Source: Chloroflexota bacterium (GTDB lineage: Bacteria > Chloroflexota > Anaerolineae > Anaerolineales > UBA4823). From it: a DNA stretch of 64,000 nucleotides. Location of the stretch: contig JAKOUW010000096.1 of the NCBI GenBank assembly GCA_029782365.1, positions 234,467-298,466 of the forward strand. Direction: 5' to 3'. The notes below the pieces were generated by a model. It had not been told where the DNA came from. It saw only the letters and a program-made list of their open reading frames with translations, and made no database searches. A program made the position numbers and the translations under genes. Positions 1 to 7,113 of the stretch are shown piece by piece. How positions within the stretch are numbered: the first letter of the stretch is position 1; the number at the start of each line of letters is the position of its first letter.

Positions 1-110
1 ACTTCTTTTCTCCACTTTACCAGCAAGATATACATCCCATACACGATCAATCCTAAAAGAAAAGGCGCAATCCCTAACAAAAACCAGCCCAACGAAAAGT
101 TTTCCTGCAC
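1..110 (-). CDS. partial small membrane protein (N-terminus only)
   Basis: A GTG codon at 110-108 lies 5 nt after the stop of the sugar-kinase gene and opens a frame that runs off the window edge. The visible 36 residues start VQENFSLGWFLLG and form one hydrophobic segment (about residues 8-30) followed by a basic stretch (VKWRKE), as expected for a membrane helix with positive-inside topology. The tight spacing suggests co-transcription with the kinase. No family can be named from this fragment; the start codon and coding status are inferred. Confidence 0.45.
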   Translation of the reverse strand, partial: MQENFSLGWFLLGIAPFLLGLIVYGMYILLVKWRKE

Positions 111-115
111 TCGGT

Positions 116-1036
116 CTATCCTTGATTTTTTAACGGCGGTTCACCCCATCCCGCTACAGCCCCAAAGTGACGGACAATGCGTGCTCCAGCCTCATTGCCT
201 GTTTCACACGCCTGAACATAATCCTTTCCTCCAACAATCCCGCTGATCAAACCAGCGGCGAAAGCATCTCCTGCGCCGGTTGTGTCTTCAACTTCCGGAA
301 CAGGCAAACCGGGAATAGTTCTGGACCTTTTATTATCTGTAATCCTGCAGCCTTCAGAGCCCAACTTGATGATTACATTTTTTACACCGTGGGATAAGAA
401 TAATTTCGAGGCTCTTAAGGGGTCGTGTTCACCTGTTAACCTCGCTGCCTCTACTGCATTGCACAAAAAAATATCTAATCCACCCAATATAGGCCACAAA
501 ACATCTGGATGGTCCATGCGCGGTGAATGAACAACATCTAATATCGTTACAATTCCATGGTTTTGGGCTTTGATCAATTTCTCGCACAAACGCACATCAA
601 ACAAACCCATTAAAACAAAAAAACCGGCTACTGCAAAAACCTTAGTGTTGCGCGTTATATAATCTTCAATATCCAAGGATTCAACAGTCAGAGTTGAATT
701 TGAACCCGGTGCATGGATAAACCGCGGTTGCTTCTGACGATCAACCAGCCCAACTGAAACTGCCGTTGGAAATTGATCAACCTGGCGAACATAGCGCAAA
801 TCAATTCCCCATCTCTCCCATTTCATAAGCAAGAGTCTCGCGGCATCATCTGCTCCACATCTCGCGACTAAAGCTGTTTCAACCCCCAATGCAGCGAGGC
901 CGATTGCTACATTCGAACCGCATCCACCTGGCGTTACAATGGATTTTTCGAAGGAAAGCGAATCATACCGTGGAACCTCTTCGATCGGATAACAAATAAT
1001 ATCGAGAGTTACATTTCCTGCAACAACAGCTTCCAT
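116..1036 (-). CDS. PfkB-family carbohydrate kinase
   Basis: This is a cytoplasmic ribokinase/fructokinase-type kinase that should phosphorylate a sugar or nucleoside with ATP; the substrate cannot be read from sequence. The N-terminal part has the family's glycine-rich substrate region (GGCGSNVAIGLAALG, about residues 38-52). The C-terminal part has the PfkB signature DTTGAGDAFAAG with the catalytic Asp and anion hole. At 306 residues the length is typical. I chose the ATG at 1036 because GAGG lies 5 nt upstream; a GTG two codons earlier is possible. It lies downstream of a terminator-like hairpin that separates it from the small acidic protein gene. Confidence 0.9.
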   Translation of the reverse strand: MEAVVAGNVTLDIICYPIEEVPRYDSLSFEKSIVTPGGCGSNVAIGLAALGVETALVARCGADDAARLLLMKWERWGIDLRYVRQVDQFPTAVSVGLVDRQKQPRFIHAPGSNSTLTVESLDIEDYITRNTKVFAVAGFFVLMGLFDVRLCEKLIKAQNHGIVTILDVVHSPRMDHPDVLWPILGGLDIFLCNAVEAARLTGEHDPLRASKLFLSHGVKNVIIKLGSEGCRITDNKRSRTIPGLPVPEVEDTTGAGDAFAAGLISGIVGGKDYVQACETGNEAGARIVRHFGAVAGWGEPPLKNQG

Positions 1037-1049
1037 TTCCACCTCTTAG

Positions 1050-1113
1050 AAACAAAAAGCGCAGAATTCCACCCCGGCAAACCTGATTGGCTCCTGAACG
1101 GCGTTTCTGCGCT
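1050..1113 (-). terminator. rho-independent terminator with long loop
   Basis: On the minus strand a perfect 9-bp stem (AGCGCAGAA at 1113-1105, TTCTGCGCT at 1066-1058) is followed by a T-rich run TTTTTGTTT. The 38-nt loop is unusually long and could fold further. It sits just after the small acidic protein gene and before the kinase start, so it most likely ends the upstream transcript or acts as an attenuator. Confidence 0.6.
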
Positions 1114-1162
1114 GGTGCGAAAGATCATACAAACCAGCTATAGCTTTTTCGGATTTTTTGCT

Positions 1163-1396
1163 CTAATAATCATCTTCGTCATCGACCCAAAGATCCTCAT
1201 CCTCCTCGTCGACATCTACTTCTTCCCACTCGTCCAATTCCTCTTCTTCTTCAGAATCCCAATCGTCTTCTTCCACATCCGCCGCTCGCGAGAATGTCAA
1301 ACATCCCATATCGGGATCAATTTCGACAGCCGCAGCGCCACAATAACCATCATCCAAGAATACACAATCAACATAATGGCAATTTATTCGTGGCAT
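1163..1396 (-). CDS. small Cys-containing protein with extremely acidic tail (DUF1540-like)
   Basis: A 77-residue protein of unknown function. The first half carries four cysteines (positions 6, 11, 19 and 32) spaced like the short metal-binding DUF1540 type (start MPRINCHYVDC). The second half, from about residue 40, is almost entirely Asp and Glu with a few Trp. The start is well supported: GGAGG lies 5 nt before ATG 1396. A terminator follows the stop, so it may be a single-gene unit or the tail of the moeA transcript. Metal binding is inferred from the Cys pattern only; the acidic tail could serve in metal storage, protein binding or nucleic-acid mimicry. The antisense frame is a mirror of the low-complexity tail. 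Confidence 0.75.
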   Translation of the reverse strand: MPRINCHYVDCVFLDDGYCGAAAVEIDPDMGCLTFSRAADVEEDDWDSEEEEELDEWEEVDVDEEDEDLWVDDEDDY

Positions 1397-1453
1397 AAAA
1401 TCCTCCTAATATTGAATTGTTGAACCATTTTGAGAGTTTTCAACATGGAATAT

Positions 1454-2734
1454 TTATTTTAATATCCAGGCTTTCACCTGGGAACCAATCGGCAGTGATT
1501 TTACCTCAGAAGGCACAATTATAAAAGCATTTGCTTGAACTAATGAAAGTAAATTTCCAGAACCCTGATGTCCAGTCAGAAAAGCAACCTGCTTCCCTTC
1601 TACATCTTTGACAATCACCCGTAAATAGCTTTCTCTTCCATCAGATGAGATTGCTTCGCCCAGATATACTGTTTGTACCTTGCGCTGCCAGGTAAAATTT
1701 CCCGCCAACTTCATTAAAGCTGGTCGGACGAAGACTTCGAACCCCACATAAGCGGAAACAGGATTCCCGGGTAATCCGATAAAAGGGACATTCTTATAAG
1801 ATCCAAAAGCTACTGGCTTTCCTGGGCGCATATTTACACGCCAAAAATTTAATTCGCCTGTTTCCTGCACAACTTCCCGCATATAATCATAGGCCCCGAC
1901 GCTTACGCCGGCGGAAGAAATCAGTATATCGGCCTGGTTCTCAATTGCAGCTTCAAGATGTGAGCGAATATCGGAAATATCGTCCCGCGCCAGGCACCTG
2001 TAAGCGAGTTCGCAGTTTGCATCGTCAATTAGGCCGGCCAGTGTATAGGTATTTGAATCAAAAATTTTTCCTGGAACAGGATCTTCACCGGGTTGAAGTA
2101 ATTCATCCCCTGAAGAAATCAAAGCAATTCTGGGTTTCCGGTATACCTTAATCCCTTTTATGCCTAACATGGCCAATAAACCGATGTCCTGTGGCCACAG
2201 CATTTTTCCCTGGGTAAAAATCTCCTGCCCTTGGATGATATCTTGACCGATCGTTCGAATGAAATCTCCCTCATTTACATTTGATTTGATCCACACAGAA
2301 TCCAGAGGTTCTTCTCCTGGAAAGAGGACTGCACGGTCCGTTAATTCGATCGGCACCACACAATCAGCACCTGCAGGCAGCATTGCGCCTGTCATAATTC
2401 TCGCACATTGGCCCGAATGAATCTGAAAATTAGGAACTACCCCTGCCGCAATATCCCCAACTACATGCAAACAGATAGGGCTATCCTCGCTCGCATCTCT
2501 TAGATCTGCAGATAGAGCAGCGAAACCATCCATTCCCGAATTTGTAAAAGGTGGGTAATCTTGGCTTGAAACAATGCTCTCTGCTATAGTTCGATTATAC
2601 GCTTCACTCAAATTCACCCATTCGGTTGAAACTGCATGAATATGCGCCAGGATTCTCTCTTGAGCATCTGGTACATTGATTAAAATTCCGTCAGCCTGGC
2701 TTAATAGGTGTTGATGTTTCAAATCTGGGATCAA
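1454..2734 (-). CDS. moeA: molybdopterin molybdenumtransferase MoeA
   Basis: MoeA inserts molybdate into adenylylated molybdopterin in the last step of molybdenum cofactor synthesis, in the cytoplasm. The 426-residue protein has the expected order: N-terminal MoeA domain I/II (SQDYPPFTNSGMDGFA), central MPT-binding MoCF domain (ISSGDELLQPGE, SSAGVSVGAYDYMREV, LPGNPVSAYVGFEVF) and a C-terminal beta domain ending near VKAWIL. The start is TTG at 2734, since no ATG occurs early; a TATAAT box on the minus strand at 2761-2756 fits a short leader. No other Moco genes are in the window, so its partner enzymes must be encoded elsewhere. Confidence 0.93.
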   Translation of the reverse strand: MIPDLKHQHLLSQADGILINVPDAQERILAHIHAVSTEWVNLSEAYNRTIAESIVSSQDYPPFTNSGMDGFAALSADLRDASEDSPICLHVVGDIAAGVVPNFQIHSGQCARIMTGAMLPAGADCVVPIELTDRAVLFPGEEPLDSVWIKSNVNEGDFIRTIGQDIIQGQEIFTQGKMLWPQDIGLLAMLGIKGIKVYRKPRIALISSGDELLQPGEDPVPGKIFDSNTYTLAGLIDDANCELAYRCLARDDISDIRSHLEAAIENQADILISSAGVSVGAYDYMREVVQETGELNFWRVNMRPGKPVAFGSYKNVPFIGLPGNPVSAYVGFEVFVRPALMKLAGNFTWQRKVQTVYLGEAISSDGRESYLRVIVKDVEGKQVAFLTGHQGSGNLLSLVQANAFIIVPSEVKSLPIGSQVKAWILK

Positions 2735-2764
2735 CCAAATAAAGTTTGCGGCGGGATTATACCA

Positions 2765-5023
2765 TTAACCAGGCCGCATCCTGTGGGCATCCAACACATT
2801 GGGCAATGCTTCAATGCGCGTCAACACCCGAGCTAACTGTTCCAAATCACGAACCTCCAGGATCAGGTGAAAATCAGCCATGTTGTATTTATTCGTATAA
2901 TCCACGCCTACTTTCACGCTCCCCATATTGATCCCCTCGTTTGTGACCAAAGTGGCTACATCTTTCATCAATCCATCCCTGTCATATGCTTTAATTCGTA
3001 CGGATACCGGATACGTTCTTTTTGCTTCACCCCATCCCACACGCACAATTCTTTCACGATCGCGCATCCCCAGGATATTCGGACAGTCTGCTCTGTGAAT
3101 GGTTGCGCCTCGGCCGCGAGTGATATACCCCACGATATCATCTCCGGGAACGGGATTACAACAGCGCGCCATCGTAGTCAACAAACCCTTGAGGCCAACA
3201 ACGGAAATTGTGTCGTGGCTCTGGATTCCTGCGCCTTTTGTTGTTCGTTCACCGAAAGTGATCCCTTCATCATCTTTTTCACCTTCCATCAAAGCGGTCG
3301 CCAACTTGGGCATCGAAATGCCTTCTGTGCCGATGGCTGCATACAAATCTTCAACTGACCGAAAATCAAGCCTTTTTGCCAGGTTTTCCAGGTTGACGTC
3401 TGCCAGGCCTAGGCGGTGTAATTCCTTTTCCAGCAGTTCTCGCCCCTGTGTAATATTTTGTTCCCTTGCTTGTCGCAAAAACCAATGGCGAATTTTCGAT
3501 TTCGCTCGCTGTGTTTTTACCAGGCCAAGATTCGGGTTCAACCAATCCCGGCTGGGCCCGCCGCGTTTCGCAGTTAAAATTTCCACTCGATCACCGGTTT
3601 TGAGCGCGTAATCTAAAGAAACAAGTTTTCCATTCACCTTCGCACCCCGGCAGCGATGACCGATATCAGTATGCACATGATATGCAAAATCTATCGGCGT
3701 CGATCCAGCTGAAAGATCGATCACATCACCTTTTGGTGTAAATACATACACTCTTTCCTCGAATACATCGGTTTGCATGCTGTCGAGGAAATCACTCGCA
3801 TTTTTGACATCCTCCCGCCAATCCATAAGGGAGCGGAACCACAATATCCTGCGTTCGAAGGCTTCGTCGCGTGAAGAGGTTCCTTCCTTATATCGCCAAT
3901 GTGCTGCAATGCCCAACTCTGCATCCTGGTTCATTTCCTGCGTTCGGATCTGTACTTCCAAGGTTTTGCCATCTTCATAAATAACTGCTGTATGCAGTGA
4001 ACGGTAAAAATTATCTTTCGGGGAAGCGATATAATCATCAAATTGACCGGCGATTGGCCTCCAGCTCGTATGGATAAAACCTAACATGGTATAACAAGAC
4101 GGCACATCAGGGACGATGATTCGTACGCCGCGCACATCGTGTACGTCTTCGAAAGTAACACCTTTGCGGGTCATCTTTTTATAAATCGAATAAATGTGTT
4201 TCGGTCGGCCAGTGATGTCCGCCTTAATCCCCGCCTGTCGAGCGATAGCACCCAAACGATCAATAATGGTGCCCATTTCTCGTTCTCGGTCCACACGCCG
4301 ATCATTTAGAAAGCCGGCGATTTCCTTGTATTTTTCCGGACTTGTGTACCGAAACCCCAGGTCTTCCAATTCCCACTTTATCTGCCAAATTCCCAGGCGG
4401 TTAGCCAGCGGCGCAAAAATATCCAATGTCTCCTGGGCAATACGCCTTCGCTTCGATTCGCTCAAATGACCAAGCGTCCGCATATTGTGGAGACGATCCG
4501 CCAATTTAATGAGCACCACCCGCACATCATCGCCCATCGCCATGAATGTCTTTCGCAAAGTTTCATGAGTCAATTCCTGCTTCCGGCTCTTGGCGATTTT
4601 TTCCAATTCATCGATCGGGTCTGGTTGTCCCCTCCTCTCCGCAAGCTGGCGCGCAAATTCGTTTTTTTCGTCTTCTTTCGAAGATTGGTCGCCGCGAGAC
4701 ACACGAGGCAGTTGCGTGAGCTTGGTAACGCCATCGACCATCGTAGCCACCTCATCGCCAAATTCTTTCGAGAGGTCGTCGAGCTTGATATTCGTATCTT
4801 CCACAGTGTCATGCAACAGGCCAGCGGCCACCGTCTCTGCTGGAACATTCATTTCTGATAAGATTGACGCGACAGCCACGCAGTGGTTTATGTAAGGTTC
4901 GCCCGATGCCCTGGTCTGAGTTTTGTGAGCTTCTTCGGCTAATTTGTAAGCCCGCATCACCATTTCGCGATCATCTGGTGTGTAATATTCGGGTAAACTT
5001 AGCATTAAATCATCAATTTTCAT
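2765..5023 (-). CDS. rel: bifunctional (p)ppGpp synthetase/hydrolase (RelA/SpoT homologue)
   Basis: A long RSH enzyme of 752 residues that should make and degrade the stringent-response alarmone. The HD hydrolase domain is intact: H47, H71-D72 in HDTVEDT, and D176 in KLADRLHNMRT. The synthetase follows (about 220-380; GRPKHIYSIYKKM, GIAAHWRYKE), then TGS (about 425-485) and a C-terminal ACT domain (about 670-750). Two oddities are visible. The synthetase motif that is RxKD in classical bifunctional Rel enzymes reads QFDD (327-330), closer to the ExDD of E. coli RelA. There is also a polar insertion at about 108-150 inside the HD helices. The gene is divergent from the ABC cluster at 5228 with 204 bp between. 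Confidence 0.95.
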   Translation of the reverse strand: MKIDDLMLSLPEYYTPDDREMVMRAYKLAEEAHKTQTRASGEPYINHCVAVASILSEMNVPAETVAAGLLHDTVEDTNIKLDDLSKEFGDEVATMVDGVTKLTQLPRVSRGDQSSKEDEKNEFARQLAERRGQPDPIDELEKIAKSRKQELTHETLRKTFMAMGDDVRVVLIKLADRLHNMRTLGHLSESKRRRIAQETLDIFAPLANRLGIWQIKWELEDLGFRYTSPEKYKEIAGFLNDRRVDREREMGTIIDRLGAIARQAGIKADITGRPKHIYSIYKKMTRKGVTFEDVHDVRGVRIIVPDVPSCYTMLGFIHTSWRPIAGQFDDYIASPKDNFYRSLHTAVIYEDGKTLEVQIRTQEMNQDAELGIAAHWRYKEGTSSRDEAFERRILWFRSLMDWREDVKNASDFLDSMQTDVFEERVYVFTPKGDVIDLSAGSTPIDFAYHVHTDIGHRCRGAKVNGKLVSLDYALKTGDRVEILTAKRGGPSRDWLNPNLGLVKTQRAKSKIRHWFLRQAREQNITQGRELLEKELHRLGLADVNLENLAKRLDFRSVEDLYAAIGTEGISMPKLATALMEGEKDDEGITFGERTTKGAGIQSHDTISVVGLKGLLTTMARCCNPVPGDDIVGYITRGRGATIHRADCPNILGMRDRERIVRVGWGEAKRTYPVSVRIKAYDRDGLMKDVATLVTNEGINMGSVKVGVDYTNKYNMADFHLILEVRDLEQLARVLTRIEALPNVLDAHRMRPG

Positions 5024-5227
5024 CGAGTTGAATTTCCATAGAAATTATTTTTGTCTCAGGCTCATCGAATTCTTTGTAAACAATAGTAACGCAAAAGTAT
5101 AATACGAATATACCATCTTGCCATCTCATTTTCTAATCAATCGCAACAAATTCCAGTCCTTAATCAATCGCATATGTGAATTGTGCTACAATCGTCTGGG
5201 ATAGAAAACCAGTTTACTTGAATCGAT

Positions 5228-5971
5228 ATGCACGGAAAAACCCAATTGCCAGATCTCAACAACCAGGTTCAAATATACTGGAAAAATGTAACCAAAATTT
5301 ATTTAAGCGAAGCTGGTGAATTTACAGCGTTGAAATGCGTGAATGCACAAATAATCAAGGGGGAGTTTGTAGGCATCATTGGTAAATCAGGCGCCGGGAA
5401 ATCAACTTTGTTGAATATGCTCACGGGCGTAGACCACCTGACATCCGGTGAGGTTCTCGTATCCAGCCCTGATGCCACAGTCCCAGTTTCAATTCATCGA
5501 TTGCGCGAAGACGAGCTGGCCCGCTGGCGCGGCCACAACATGGGTGTGATTTTTCAATCTTTTCAGCTTTTACCGATGTTAAATTTATTGGAAAACATCA
5601 TGCTTGCAATGGATTTATGCGGCAATTTCCATCCAGTACACAGTTTGGAAAATGCGTATGAACTTCTCCGGCTGGTGGAGCTCGAAGAACATGCAAAAAA
5701 ATTGCCGGCGTTCATTTCTGGCGGGCAGCAACAGCGTGTTGCGATTGCCAGAGCCCTTGCCAATGATCCGCCAATTTTGGTGGCTGATGAACCAACGGGC
5801 AGCCTTGATTCGGTCACTGCCGATTCGATTTTTCGGGTTTTTGAAAAATTGATCCAGCAAGGAAAAACAGTTGTAATGGTTACGCACGACAACAGCCTTG
5901 CGCCCCGCTTTACTCGCCGCCTTTATATAAGAGATGGCGAAATTTTCAATCATTTGGAGCAGTACAATTAA
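5228..5971 (+). CDS. ABC transporter ATP-binding protein (MacB/LolD type)
   Basis: A cytoplasmic ATPase that powers an FtsX-like permease. All motifs are canonical: Walker A GKSGAGKST, Q-loop in VIFQSFQLLP, signature ISGGQQQRVAIARAL, Walker B ILVADEPTG and switch His in VMVTHD. Its 247 residues match the LolD/MacB class that works in mechanotransmission or lipoprotein export rather than nutrient import. It heads a likely operon with a second ATPase 11 bp downstream, a permease and a membrane-fusion lipoprotein. A TACAAT element near 5187 may be its promoter. The substrate is unknown. Confidence 0.92.
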   Translation: MHGKTQLPDLNNQVQIYWKNVTKIYLSEAGEFTALKCVNAQIIKGEFVGIIGKSGAGKSTLLNMLTGVDHLTSGEVLVSSPDATVPVSIHRLREDELARWRGHNMGVIFQSFQLLPMLNLLENIMLAMDLCGNFHPVHSLENAYELLRLVELEEHAKKLPAFISGGQQQRVAIARALANDPPILVADEPTGSLDSVTADSIFRVFEKLIQQGKTVVMVTHDNSLAPRFTRRLYIRDGEIFNHLEQYN

Positions 5972-5982
5972 GGTACATCACA

Positions 5983-7113
5983 ATGCCGGTTCCACGTTTT
6001 CTCCCCCAATCAGACAGCATTTTACCAGCAGTCCAGTTGCAAGACGTGGTGAAGGTTTTTCAAAATCCATCAGGCGAGGTTTCAGTTTTGAAGAAGATCA
6101 ATCTGAACCTCCGAACGGGTGAGTTTGTTTCGATCGTAGGGAAATCTGGCAGCGGAAAATCAACTTTGCTTAACATGGTTACTGGCATTGATCGGCCGAC
6201 TTCAGGTGATGTCATTGTCGGCGGATCCCATTTGCACCAATTAGATGAAAGCAAACGCGCCCTATGGCGCGGAAAGACCGTTGGGATTGTGTTCCAATTC
6301 TTCCAACTTTTGCCTACCCTTTCTTTAATTGAAAATGTCATGTTACCTATGGATTATTGCAATGTTCTTCCATTCGAGAAACGCTTCGAGCGCGCTCAGG
6401 AGTTGCTAGAACAGGTTGGCCTGGTCAGCCAGATGTACAAACACCCTTCTGCCGTCTCGATGGGACAGCAGCAAACTGCAGCAATCGCCCGCGCCCTGGC
6501 GAACAACCCACCGATAATTGTGGCCGACGAACCAACTGGCAACCTCGACACTGCGTACGCAGAAATAATCATAAATCTGTTTGATAACCTTGTAAAACAA
6601 GGCAAAACAATTGTCATGGTGACCCACGATCCGAATTTGACCGAGAGAACGATGCGTACCATCGTTATTTCAGATGGAGAATTGGTTGACGAAACAGTGG
6701 CCAAAGCCTTACCGCTGCTTTCTCACCGCCAAATGATGACCATTACCCGTCAATTAACTCGCCTCAATTTTTCTCCTGGCCAACCAATTTTAAAAAAGGG
6801 GCAGGCGATTGATTTTTTCTACATGATCGCCCAGGGTACGGTGGATGTTGTGCTCAAAACTCGAGAAGATTCAGAGGTGATCGTGGCGCGCTTACAACCT
6901 GGTGAATTCTTCGGTGAAATTGAATTACTGTCCAATAACCACACGATCGCTGCAGTGAGAGCATCGATCGATGGACCCGTCGGGATCGTTGCACTGCCGC
7001 ATGATGATTTTGTTAGAATGCTCGAATTTTCACCATTAACTGAACAAGCGTTGTGTAAAATTGTTGATATGCGCATTGCAGAGCACATGATCGCCTCAGG
7101 GGGGCGTCATTGA
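5983..7113 (+). CDS. ABC ATPase fused to cyclic-nucleotide-binding domain
   Basis: The 376-residue protein has an ABC ATPase in its first ~235 residues (Walker A GKSGSGKST, Walker B IIVADEPTG, switch His VMVTHD). A C-terminal CAP/cNMP-type beta-barrel follows from about residue 250 (LNFSPGQPILKKGQ, GEFFGEIELL). The ABC signature is altered: SMGQQQTAAIARAL where the neighbour has SGGQQQRVAIARAL. Together the two ATPases may form a heterodimer under the single permease, with the barrel acting as a ligand-sensing or regulatory module. The cyclic-nucleotide ligand itself is not certain, since many such domains bind other ligands or none. The stop overlaps the permease start (TGATG). Confidence 0.9.
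   Translation: MPVPRFLPQSDSILPAVQLQDVVKVFQNPSGEVSVLKKINLNLRTGEFVSIVGKSGSGKSTLLNMVTGIDRPTSGDVIVGGSHLHQLDESKRALWRGKTVGIVFQFFQLLPTLSLIENVMLPMDYCNVLPFEKRFERAQELLEQVGLVSQMYKHPSAVSMGQQQTAAIARALANNPPIIVADEPTGNLDTAYAEIIINLFDNLVKQGKTIVMVTHDPNLTERTMRTIVISDGELVDETVAKALPLLSHRQMMTITRQLTRLNFSPGQPILKKGQAIDFFYMIAQGTVDVVLKTREDSEVIVARLQPGEFFGEIELLSNNHTIAAVRASIDGPVGIVALPHDDFVRMLEFSPLTEQALCKIVDMRIAEHMIASGGRH

Noticed and set aside
1115..1423. Plus-strand open frame opposite the small acidic protein
   Set aside because: It is the mirror of the Asp/Glu-coding repeat; the minus-strand gene has a strong ribosome site, a Cys motif and a terminator.
4570..4858. Open frames on both strands inside rel
   Set aside because: They overlap the HD-domain coding sequence of rel and encode nothing recognisable.
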